Positions 16,514 to 24,043 of a stretch of 34,048 nt of DNA are shown here, piece by piece. This stretch comes from Bacillota bacterium (GTDB lineage Bacteria; Bacillota; Sulfobacillia; Thermaerobacterales; RSA17), in the NCBI GenBank assembly GCA_017577485.1, contig PKRI01000021.1, forward strand, positions 1 through 34,048, written 5' to 3'. A program made the position numbers and the translations under genes. Position 1 is the first letter of the stretch, and each line of letters opens with the position of its first letter. A model generated the notes under the pieces. It had not been told where the DNA came from. It was given only the letters and a program-made list of their open reading frames with translations, and did not search any database.

Positions 16514-17530
16514 GTGTCGGCTGATCAGCGGCTGTCCCAAGGGTTTACGGACGAACCGGCGGCGCGCTTCCGCGCCTTTTGGGAGGGCCGGGTGGGCGGG
16601 CCGCTGGTGGCCCTGTGGCGGCACTTCCCGGGTGACGACCTGGCCGGCCCCGAGGTCCTGGCCCGGGCCCACGCCCGCTGGTACCGGCGCTTCCCCTTCG
16701 ATTTCCTGAAGGTGACCCCGGCGGCGGGATCGCTGGCCCAGCCCTGGGGGCTCACGGTGGACCCCGGCGAGGTCAACGAACTGGGCGTCTACCAGCGGCG
16801 GCACCCCGCCGTCCACGAGGCCTCGGCGTGGCGCGGGCTGGACTCGCCGGACCCCACCGCCGGCTTCCTGGGCGACCAGCTGCAGGTGCTGCGCCTGCTG
16901 CGGCAGGACCTGGGTCCCGGCGTGCCGCTGGTGGCCACCCTGTTCAGCCCGCTGTCGGCGGCGGCGGCCCTGTCGGGCAATGCGGTCTACCGGCACCTGG
17001 TGGAGGACCCCGGCAGCGTCCACCGCGGCCTGGAGGCCATCACGGAAACGCTGGCCGCCTACGCGCGGGCGGTCTTCGACGCCGGCGCCGACGCCGTCTT
17101 CTTCTCCACCCTGTCGGCCACGTCGCGGTTGATCTCGCGGAGCGACTTTCTCGCCTTCGGCCGGCCCTATGACCTGAAGGTCCTGGAAGCCGCCGGCCAG
17201 GGCCCGTTGATCCTCCACATCCACGGCGAGGACTGTTACCTGGATGACCTGCTGGACTACCCGGTCGACGCCTTCAACTGGCATGACCGGCGGGTGGGAC
17301 CGTCCCTGACCGAGATGCGCCTCCGCACCGACCGGGTGCTGGTGGGCGGCATCAACGACCACGGGGTCATCGCCACCGGAACCCCGGACGACGTGCGGGC
17401 GGAGGTCGAAGACGCCCTGCGGCAGGTCCCCGACGGGCGGCTGATCGTGGCACCGGGCTGCGTGATCCCGGTGGACAGCCCCGATGCCAACCTGGACGCG
17501 GCCCTGCACGCGGTTCGGCCCCGGCATTAG
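16514..17530 (+). CDS. Uroporphyrinogen decarboxylase family protein (MtaA/UroD-like)
   Basis: A 338-residue TIM-barrel protein of the UroD superfamily. Seen are FWEGRVGGPLVALWRHFP near the N-terminus, FDFLKVTP, DAGADAVFFS, LILHIHGEDCYLDDLLDY and the C-terminal APGCVIPVDSPDANLDAAL, typical of the MtaA-like branch that includes methyltransferases as well as decarboxylases. The gene stands alone, without other haem genes, and it lacks the close match to HemE, so I do not call it HemE; a corrinoid or C1-transfer role is possible but unproven. The GTG start follows AGGAGGAG by seven bases. The upstream 138 bases are shared with the divergent small gene. Confidence 0.85.
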   Translation: MSADQRLSQGFTDEPAARFRAFWEGRVGGPLVALWRHFPGDDLAGPEVLARAHARWYRRFPFDFLKVTPAAGSLAQPWGLTVDPGEVNELGVYQRRHPAVHEASAWRGLDSPDPTAGFLGDQLQVLRLLRQDLGPGVPLVATLFSPLSAAAALSGNAVYRHLVEDPGSVHRGLEAITETLAAYARAVFDAGADAVFFSTLSATSRLISRSDFLAFGRPYDLKVLEAAGQGPLILHIHGEDCYLDDLLDYPVDAFNWHDRRVGPSLTEMRLRTDRVLVGGINDHGVIATGTPDDVRAEVEDALRQVPDGRLIVAPGCVIPVDSPDANLDAALHAVRPRH

Positions 17531-17580
17531 GCGCCTGGGACGCCTTACTCCCGCCCGCCGGGCCGCCTGCGGGTTTGAAA

Positions 17581-17660
17581 AGGCATCTGAGGTTCCTAAT
17601 TTCGGCCCGACACCCGCTCCGCGGGCCCCGGCAGCGCCTGTTAAGGAACTGAGAATGCCT
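17581..17660. repeat. Imperfect 20-base inverted repeat with an inner hairpin
   Basis: AGGCATCTGAGGTTCCTAA (17581-17599) pairs, with two or three bulges, with TTAAGGAACTGAGAATGCCT (17641-17660); an inner CCGC-TCC-GCGG hairpin sits between them. It occupies the 219-base gap (17531-17749) between the convergent UroD-family and crotonase genes, whose A/T content is higher than the genes. I see no gene in this gap. It may be a transcript-end structure or a short mobile repeat. Confidence 0.45.
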
Positions 17661-17749
17661 CTTGCTGCGCGAACCCCCGGTTCCGCGAGAATTAGGGCAC
17701 TGGGGACGCCCTACATCACAGGGGCAGGGGCTCGACCCGCGGCCGGCCG

Positions 17750-18568
17750 TTACAGCGGCGCGGTGCCGGGAAACTGCGGTGGCCGCTTCTCCCGCAGGGA
17801 CCGGAGCCCTTCTTCCGCCTCGCTCCCGGTGAAGCCCAGAAACTCCAGGGCCGTGGAGGCGTCGAAGATGGGCCCGGCCATCCGCAGCCAGTTGTTGAGG
17901 GCGTACTTGGTCCAGCGGATGGCGGTGGGAGCGCCGCGCATCAGGCGGCGGGCGATGCCCAGGGCAGTGTCGTAGGCTTTGCCGTCGTCCACGGCCAGCG
18001 ACACCAGCCCGATGCGGGCGGCCTCCTCGCCGGACACGGGCTCATTGAGCAGCAGGTAATACTTGGCCCGGGCCATGCCGATCAGGAGCGGCCAGACGAT
18101 GGCAGCGTGGTCGCCGGCGGCCACGCCCAGGCGGGTGTGGCCGTCCACCAGGCGGGCGCTGCGGCCCGCCACCGAGATGTCGGCCAGCAGGGCCACCGCC
18201 AGGCCCGCGCCCACCGCCGGCCCTTCGATGGCCGACACCACCGGCTTGGAGCAGTTGATCACGTTGTAGACCAGGTCGCGGGCCTCTTTCCAGACCCGGA
18301 TGCGAGTGGCCTCGTCGCGCATGATGGCCTCGACCAGGTCGAAGTCCCCGCCGGCCGAGAAGGCGCTGCCCTCGCCGCGGACCAGCACCACCGAGATGTC
18401 GTGGTCGCCGTCGATGTCGCGCCAGATGCGGGTGAGTTCCGTGTGGGTCTCGGCGTCCACCGAGTTGAGGCGGCCGGGGTTGCTCAGGACGATCTCCAGC
18501 AGCCCCGGTTCCGGCTCGCTCAGCACCAGCCTGCGGTACGCCTTGCGCCAGTCGGTCGCCACGGGCAT
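17750..18568 (-). CDS. Enoyl-CoA hydratase/isomerase (crotonase) family protein
   Basis: A 272-residue crotonase. The two oxyanion-hole loops are visible, AFSAGGDFD (about 69-77) and GPAVGAGLAVALLADISVA (about 117-135). The residues that normally carry the first catalytic glutamate (a PE pair after the second loop) read HTRLG, and the second site reads AAGDHAAIVWP, so the standard hydratase pair is not conserved; a subgroup of crotonases has this pattern with Asp at the second position. The reaction is therefore uncertain (hydratase, isomerase or hydrolase on an acyl-CoA). The start is the ATG at 18568, where similarity begins; a GTG lies one codon upstream, and a longer open frame to 18724 has no coding character. 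Confidence 0.88.
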   Translation of the reverse strand: MPVATDWRKAYRRLVLSEPEPGLLEIVLSNPGRLNSVDAETHTELTRIWRDIDGDHDISVVLVRGEGSAFSAGGDFDLVEAIMRDEATRIRVWKEARDLVYNVINCSKPVVSAIEGPAVGAGLAVALLADISVAGRSARLVDGHTRLGVAAGDHAAIVWPLLIGMARAKYYLLLNEPVSGEEAARIGLVSLAVDDGKAYDTALGIARRLMRGAPTAIRWTKYALNNWLRMAGPIFDASTALEFLGFTGSEAEEGLRSLREKRPPQFPGTAPL

Positions 18569-18792
18569 CACCCCGGGCAACCGTCCTTCGCCGCGCCGTC
18601 CCGGCACACCTCTGCCGCACCGTCCCGGCTCGTCTCCGCCGCCAGGCCAGGCACCGCCGCAGCTGCGCGGGAGGCGGGGTGTGTGCCGGCACCACCTCCA
18701 GGGCACGGGGACCCGGTTGAACACAGCCTTTCACCTGGCATGTAATGGAATCGGGAAACCGCACCCAGGGGGTGGCTGGCTTGCGAGGATCC

Positions 18793-19416
18793 ATGCGGAA
18801 GCGGCTGGCAACGGCGGCGGCTCTCGGCCTGCTTCTGATCGTGGCCGGCGTCTACCTTTATCAGGGGCGCGAAGTCGTACTTCCCGGAGGCCTCCGGGCG
18901 AGGCCGTGGTACCGGTGGCCGTCGGTGCGGATGGTCTTCGAAGCCCAGTCGCTGCCAGGTTCAGCGTCGCAACACCCGGTGGTCTACGAACTGTACTGGC
19001 AGGAGCCCGGCAGGTGGTTTGTCCAGGTCATCGACAGCGAGGACCCAGACGATATCGGCACCTGGCGGATGTACGACGGTGCGCGGGCATGGCCGGGTGG
19101 CCAGCGCGTGCGCCGCCTCGTTCCCGGTCCCATCACGCAGCCGACCCGCGCCAACGCCGTGGCGACGCTCGTCCTGGAAGGTAAGGCCCGCCAGCGGGGC
19201 ACCGAAACGGTCCTGGGCGTCGAAACCCAGGTGGTCGACATCGTATGGGCCGAGCATGACGTGGAGCGCCACTGGATCGACCCGCTGACCGGCGTGGTCA
19301 TGGTGTGGGAGCAGTGGTACCGGGGCGAGCGGGCCGGTTACATGAGGGTCCTGGAGATCGAGTGGAATCCGGACGTGCCCGAAAACCTGTTCGACCCGCC
19401 GGAACGACGGGGTTGA
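18793..19416 (+). CDS. Membrane-anchored extracytoplasmic protein of unknown function
   Basis: A 207-residue protein starting at an ATG preceded by GCGAGGATCC. It has a basic head (MRKR), one hydrophobic segment at about residues 6-22 and then a beta-rich extracytoplasmic domain. The domain pattern, with VRMVFEAQS, GRWFVQVID, WRMYDGARAW, a threonine/valine-rich segment and DPLTGVVMVWEQWYRGE followed by NPDVPENLFDPP, resembles the LolA/RseB-like fold (outer-membrane lipoprotein-sorting-like domain) that Gram-positive bacteria also use in surface lipoproteins. That resemblance is my inference. An ATG at 18745 would add 16 residues without a ribosome-binding site. No function can be named. Confidence 0.68.
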   Translation: MRKRLATAAALGLLLIVAGVYLYQGREVVLPGGLRARPWYRWPSVRMVFEAQSLPGSASQHPVVYELYWQEPGRWFVQVIDSEDPDDIGTWRMYDGARAWPGGQRVRRLVPGPITQPTRANAVATLVLEGKARQRGTETVLGVETQVVDIVWAEHDVERHWIDPLTGVVMVWEQWYRGERAGYMRVLEIEWNPDVPENLFDPPERRG

Positions 19417-19760
19417 CCCCCATGGGAAGGTGGTGCCGTGGCCCCCAGGCGGCGCGGGCGGCCGACATCGTGCTGGCCCACTGGCTCGGCGCCCTGCTCC
19501 ATTTGGGCCCCGCTTCACCGTCATCTGGACGTTGACGGCGGTTGGACGTTGACCGCGATGGTCCAGGCCCTGCTGGCTCATCCCCGCCTGCCCGGTGTCG
19601 CCCTGGCTTCCGGCCCGCCGCCCCTCCACTTCCAGGCCGTCGTCCGCTGGTCGTGGGCGGTGTGCCCCTCGCTTTACCGGTTCCCCGCCGACGCCCGGGC
19701 CTGGGACCGCTGAGCCCCGGCCCCGGGGTCCCCCACCCCGGGGGAGGTTTGGCGCGCTCC
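19417..19760. other. Convergent intergenic region, no gene recognised
   Basis: Between the anchored protein and the flavoenzyme gene lie 344 bases. The only plausible frame (plus, 19438-19713) gives a 91-residue translation that I do not recognise and cannot support. TGGACGTTGAC is directly repeated at 19526-19536 and 19543-19553, a 17-base period. Confidence 0.4.
19721..19743. terminator. GC hairpin between convergent genes (terminator candidate)
   Basis: CCCCGGGGT (19721-19729), a loop of five Cs and ACCCCGGGG (19735-19743) form a perfect 9-bp stem. It lies 17 bases after the last codon of the minus-strand flavoenzyme gene and 300 bases after the plus-strand gene. No T-tract follows, so termination strength is uncertain. 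Confidence 0.45.
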
Positions 19761-20912
19761 TCAGGCGCCGCCCCCGGTAGCACCCCCGACAAACCGGTCC
19801 ATCCTGAACAGGCTCAGGTCGAAGGGCGGGGTGCGGTCCATGACCAGGTCGGCCATGATCTCGCCCACCACGCTGCAGAACTTGTAACCGTGCCCCGAGA
19901 AGCCCGCCGCCACCGCCACCTGCGGGTACCGCGGGTGCCGGTCCAGGATGAAGTGCTCGTCCGGCGTGTTGGTGAACATGCAGGTCTTCATGCTCAGGGT
20001 CGGCCCGTCGGCGTCGGGGAAGTAGCGCCGGATCGCCTCCCGCAGCACCGCCTCGTCCTCGGGATGGATGTCGCGGTCCACCGCGTCGGGGTCGGTGACC
20101 TCGCCCCGGTGGTGGTACTTGCCCAGCTTGAAGCCGGGGATGCCGTACTCCGGGAACCCGTAGAACCGTCCCTCCGGCGCCTCCATATTGAAGACGGGGA
20201 AGATGCCCGGCCGGAAGAACTCGGGACGCAGCGGCCGCGACCAGATCAGCACCTGCCGCTCGGGTACCGCCACGTCCCGCAGTTCCGGCAGCAGCCGGCC
20301 CGCCCAGGCGCCGGCCGCCACCACCAGGCGGTCGGCCGTGAAGGACTCCCGCTCGGTGTGCACCCGCACGCCCCCGCCCTCGGGCTCCCAACCCGTCACG
20401 GCGCAGCGCGCCCGCACGTCGGCGCCCATGCCCATGGCCAGGCTCACGTGGGCCACGATGGCCCGCTCCGACATGACGAAACCGCCCTCGGGCTGGTACA
20501 GGGCCAGCATGCCGGGGGCCAGGCGGTAGCCGGGGAACCGCTCCTGCAGCGCGGCGGCGTCCAGCACCTCGTGCTCCAGGTGGTGCTCCCGGGCCGAGCG
20601 CAGGGCGCCGGCGAAGGTGGCGCTGTCTTCGGGACCGGCGTCGATGCTGCCCGTGATGACCAGAATGCGCTCCCCCGACTCATGCTCCAGGCGCCGCCAC
20701 AGCGCATACGCCCGCCGTAGCAGCGGCACGTAGGACGGGTGCTCCCAGTAGGCCAGGCGGATGATGCGGTTGACGCCGTGGGACGATCCCTGGTCGTGGG
20801 GGATGTCGAAGCGCTCCAGGCCCAGCACCCGCAGGCCCCGGGAAGCCAGGTGGTACAGGGCGGCGCTGCCCATGCCGCCCAGGCCCAGGACGATGGCGTC
20901 GTAACGGGTCAC
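19761..20912 (-). CDS. FAD-dependent N-methyl amino-acid oxidase (monomeric sarcosine oxidase / N-methyltryptophan oxidase family)
   Basis: A 383-residue flavoprotein of normal family length. It begins with the FAD-binding motif VLGLGGMGSA, followed by GLERFDIPHDQGSSHG typical of MSOX/SolA. The cysteine that binds FAD covalently in this family is present in KTCMFTNTPDEHF (Cys311), and the conserved lysine region GFKLGKYHH is seen. These enzymes oxidise N-methyl amino acids, such as sarcosine, to the amino acid, formaldehyde and hydrogen peroxide. The GTG start follows GGAGGGC. The gene is probably a single unit. Which N-methyl amino acid is used cannot be determined; the formaldehyde released would connect to the one-carbon enzyme encoded nearby (inference). 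Confidence 0.9.
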   Translation of the reverse strand: MTRYDAIVLGLGGMGSAALYHLASRGLRVLGLERFDIPHDQGSSHGVNRIIRLAYWEHPSYVPLLRRAYALWRRLEHESGERILVITGSIDAGPEDSATFAGALRSAREHHLEHEVLDAAALQERFPGYRLAPGMLALYQPEGGFVMSERAIVAHVSLAMGMGADVRARCAVTGWEPEGGGVRVHTERESFTADRLVVAAGAWAGRLLPELRDVAVPERQVLIWSRPLRPEFFRPGIFPVFNMEAPEGRFYGFPEYGIPGFKLGKYHHRGEVTDPDAVDRDIHPEDEAVLREAIRRYFPDADGPTLSMKTCMFTNTPDEHFILDRHPRYPQVAVAAGFSGHGYKFCSVVGEIMADLVMDRTPPFDLSLFRMDRFVGGATGGGA

Positions 20913-20989
20913 GGCTAGCCCTCCGTTCCGGTTGTCCGGGCAATACGATACCCGATCCCGCTGCTCCCAGGCGGGACTTCAGGGCCCTC

Positions 20990-21742
20990 CTACACGCCCT
21001 TCTGCCGGGGCAGAGAGGCCAGGAACGGCCAGGGCCCCAGGCTTTCATCCGGTGGGCGCTCCCCAAGCCCGAAGAGGTTGAAATGGACCAGGAAGTACCC
21101 CACCGCGTCCATGGTGAGGTAGAAGCCGATGATGCCGATGATCCAGAGGACCGCCTCGTGGCCCGCCCGCTCCAGCCTTTGCTGGAGGCCGGCGAACCTC
21201 CGCTCCAACCGCCGGCCCACCACCTGGTGCAGGAACAGCAGCAGGAACGGGGGCAGCACAAAGATCACCGTGTAACCCACCAGGACGGGCAGCCAGAGAC
21301 GGATGGGCCACTGCTGGTACGTCAGGACGCCGACGGCGGCAAACAGCGGAAAGGCACTGGTCATCTCGACCAGGGTGATGACCACGCCCAGGGCGAACAG
21401 CGCGGCAAAACCCGCCACACCGGTGATGCGATCCTGCCTGGGACCTGCCCCCTTCTTCGGGTCAGCCACGAAGCTGTAGACCAGCATCGCAGCACCAAGG
21501 AGCAACTGCACGGCGTAGGCCGCGGGGCTGTACAGCGCGTCCTCGAAGCGCCGGACAAATGCCTCGAGCCCTAGCATCAGCAGCACCGCGACGGTGAAAT
21601 AGGTGACGAACACCCCCGCCATGTAGGTGGTTACGGCGGCGGCCGGCCGGGAGCGCTTCAACAGGTAGAGGGTGGCGAGGAGCGCCGAAGGGTTGATGCT
21701 GTCCAGAAGAGCCAGCCCGCCGATGGCCAGCAGCGTCTCCAT
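20990..21742 (-). CDS. GAP/Sap-like integral membrane protein
   Basis: A 250-residue protein with about six hydrophobic helices. The opening ALLDSINPSALLATLYLLKR, with its DSxNP motif, is shared by the GAP (Sap) membrane protein family and by related LysE/CcdA-type proteins. A charged loop (VADPKKGAGPRQDR) splits two sets of three helices, and FYLTMDAVGYFLVHF closes the second half. GAP proteins were named for glycolipid export in mycobacteria; in other bacteria the role is unknown. No cysteine pair is present, so a CcdA-like electron carrier is unlikely. The ribosome-binding site (GGGAGA) is eleven bases upstream, rather far. Confidence 0.72.
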   Translation of the reverse strand: METLLAIGGLALLDSINPSALLATLYLLKRSRPAAAVTTYMAGVFVTYFTVAVLLMLGLEAFVRRFEDALYSPAAYAVQLLLGAAMLVYSFVADPKKGAGPRQDRITGVAGFAALFALGVVITLVEMTSAFPLFAAVGVLTYQQWPIRLWLPVLVGYTVIFVLPPFLLLFLHQVVGRRLERRFAGLQQRLERAGHEAVLWIIGIIGFYLTMDAVGYFLVHFNLFGLGERPPDESLGPWPFLASLPRQKGV

Positions 21743-22200
21743 CGGGGCGCATCTCTCCCATTCAATGGAATCCAGGCGCTCCTACGGCGCGCCGGCTAGC
21801 AGTTCCTTCCTCCACCCGCACTCACAATGATCTTGGAGGCGGTGTCGCCAGGCCTCCAGCCGGTGGGAGGACGGGCTTGCAGCTCGCCAGTCGAAAATCA
21901 TGCTTACTGGCCGTCGTCTGGCCCGTTGGCGACGGATCACGCCCGATTCTCGGCCCTACTTACGTAAACTTGCCCTGCCCCGGCGGGTTATCGTCAACCA
22001 AGAGGGCTGACATCAGACTTCTCGTCCTTGTGAACAGGTGACTTGGCTCATGTAAGCCTGATATTCGCCTCGTGCCCTGGACGTGCACCCGGACCTGCGC
22101 CGGGGACGGGTCTGGACCCGGCCCCGAACCCGGGCCCCAGAGTCGGGTCAAACCTGACTTCGGGTCATGATCCGGCCGGTCTTGTGCCGTTCCCCCGTCT
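21743..22200. other. 458-base intergenic region upstream of the GAP-like gene
   Basis: I see no gene. The stretch is less GC-rich than its surroundings near 21880-22060 and contains the palindrome TTACGTAA (21960-21967). A direct repeat TCGGGTCA occurs at 22143-22150 and 22160-22167, enclosing GTCA-AACC-TGAC. At the end, CCCGT-CTTC-ACGGG (22194-22207) overlaps the hutH stop. These could be an operator and a transcript end, but no clear promoter was found. Confidence 0.35.
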
Positions 22201-23832
22201 TCACGGGAGGGAGTCCGGGCCGCCCGCCGCGGTCCCGGGGCGCAGCCCCTCACCGCCGTCCAGGGGTCCCACCACCCGCTGGACGGCGGCCAGGAGCCGC
22301 CCGCTGCCGATCAGGGCGGCGGCCGCCTCGATGTCGGGAGTGAGGACGCGGTCCTCGTCCAGGTAGGGCACCGCCCGCCGGATCTCGTCGTAGGCGGCAC
22401 GGGTGCCCGGCGCCAGCCTGGCTGCCGCGTCCTGCAGGTCCACGGCCTGGGCGGCGCAGACGGCCTCGACGGCCAGCACCCGGGTCACGTTCCACACCAC
22501 GTCGCGGAGTTTCCGCGCGGCGTGGTTGCCCATGCTGACGTGGTCCTCCTGGCCCGCCGAGGTGGGGATGGAATCCACGCTGGCCGGGTGGGCCAGGACC
22601 TTGTTTTCCGATACCAGGGCGGCCGCCGTATACTGGGCGATCATGTACCCCTCATGCAGGCCGGGCCGGGAGGTCAGGAAGGCGGGCAGGCCGCTCAGGG
22701 CCGGGTTGACCAGGCGCTCGGTCCGGCGCTCCGAGATGGCGGCCACCTGGGCCAGGGCGATGGCGGCCACGTCCAGCGCGAGGGCGACGGGCTGGCCGTG
22801 AAAGTTGCCGCCGCTTAGGACCTCACCGTCTTCGGCGAAGACCAGGGGGTTATCGGTGACGGCGTTGATCTCTCGCTCCAGCACCTGCCACAGGTAAACC
22901 AGGCCGTCGCGGCCGGCGCCGTGGACCTGGGGCACGCAGCGCAGGGCGTAGGCGTCCTGGACCCGCAGTTCGCCCTGGCGGGTCACCTGGCGGCTGCCTG
23001 CCAGCAGCCGCCGCAGGTTGGCGGCGGTGGCCTGCTGGCCGGGGTGGGGCCGCAGGCGGTGGATCCGCGGGTCGTAGGCGTCGACGATGCCCCGCAGCGC
23101 CTCGCAGGTCAGGGCCGCCACGACGTCGGCCGACTGCAGCAGCACCAGGCCGTCCCAGGCGGCGAAACAGCCCAGCGCCGTCATGGCCTGGGTGCCGTTG
23201 ATCAGCGCCAGGCCCTCCTTGGGACCCAGGGCCACCGGCCTCAGGCCGGCCGCGGCCAGGGCCTCGCGGCCCGGCAGCCGGCGCCCCCGGTACCACGCCT
23301 CACCCTCGCCGATCAGCACCAGGGCCAGGTGGGCCAGCGGCGCCAGGTCGCCGCTGGCGCCCACGGACCCCTTTTCGGGCACCACCGGGACCACGTCGCG
23401 CTCCAGCATGGCCAGCAGCAGGTCCAGGGTCTCGCGACGGATGCCCGAGAAGCCGTGGGCCAGGGACGCCGCCCGGAGCAGCATCATGGCCCGCACTTCC
23501 TCGCCCGCGTAAGGCTTGCCCACGCCGGCGGCGGTGGACCGCAGCAGGTTCACCTGCAGTTCCGACAGGTGCTCCCGCGAGATGCGCCGCGCCGCCAGGT
23601 GCCCGAAGCCGGTGCTGACCCCGTAGACCACCCGGCCCTCATCCACCATCCGGGACACCAGGCGCCCGGAGGCCTCCACCGCCGCCGCAGCCTCCGGCGC
23701 CAGCGTCACCCGGACGGCGCCTTCCCGCGCCTCCGGACCCGTTCCCGGGGTCCGGGCCACCGCCACCACGTCCGCCACCCGCAGCGGCGCCCGGCCCAAC
23801 TCCAGGCGGATCGTTCCCGTTCCCGGGTCCAC
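22201..23832 (-). CDS. hutH: Histidine ammonia-lyase
   Basis: A 543-residue member of the aromatic amino-acid lyase family. The Ala-Ser-Gly triad that forms the MIO electrophile is in EKGSVGASGDLAPLAH (residues 159-161), and YGVSTGFG near residue 70 holds the catalytic tyrosine loop. NPALSGLPAFL, NKVLAHPASVDSIPTSAGQEDHVSMG and the substrate-binding segments are typical of HutH and not of phenylalanine lyases. The enzyme converts histidine to urocanate and ammonia. I place the start at the GTG 23832, because GGGAGGTGA lies four bases upstream and homology begins there; ATGs at 23877, 23874 and 23856 lack ribosome-binding sites. No hutU, hutI or hutG is in the window. The gene is divergent from formate-tetrahydrofolate ligase. 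Confidence 0.93.
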   Translation of the reverse strand: MDPGTGTIRLELGRAPLRVADVVAVARTPGTGPEAREGAVRVTLAPEAAAAVEASGRLVSRMVDEGRVVYGVSTGFGHLAARRISREHLSELQVNLLRSTAAGVGKPYAGEEVRAMMLLRAASLAHGFSGIRRETLDLLLAMLERDVVPVVPEKGSVGASGDLAPLAHLALVLIGEGEAWYRGRRLPGREALAAAGLRPVALGPKEGLALINGTQAMTALGCFAAWDGLVLLQSADVVAALTCEALRGIVDAYDPRIHRLRPHPGQQATAANLRRLLAGSRQVTRQGELRVQDAYALRCVPQVHGAGRDGLVYLWQVLEREINAVTDNPLVFAEDGEVLSGGNFHGQPVALALDVAAIALAQVAAISERRTERLVNPALSGLPAFLTSRPGLHEGYMIAQYTAAALVSENKVLAHPASVDSIPTSAGQEDHVSMGNHAARKLRDVVWNVTRVLAVEAVCAAQAVDLQDAAARLAPGTRAAYDEIRRAVPYLDEDRVLTPDIEAAAALIGSGRLLAAVQRVVGPLDGGEGLRPGTAAGGPDSLP

Positions 23833-24043
23833 GGCCTCACCTCCCGCTCCTAACATCACCGGCCTCCGCCGCATCATCACCGCCCGCCTGCAGCGGCCCC
23901 AACTGCCCGCACCGTCCCTCCCGATAACAGGATCGGCGGCCGGCGCGCGGCCGCGTAAGACCGGCCCCGTCCTCGCCGGCGGGACCTCCACCCACCCGGT
24001 CCCCGGGGACAGGGTAAGCTAATGCTCGGGGGGCTTGGCAATC

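Noticed and set aside
16376..17527. Upstream part of the long minus-strand frame ending at 16097
   Set aside because: It is antisense to the UroD-family gene and lacks coding character; only the last 92 codons look like protein.
19438..19713. 91-residue plus-strand frame in the gap before the flavoenzyme gene
   Set aside because: No ribosome-binding site, no recognised motif and a proline/arginine-rich first third; not enough to call a gene.
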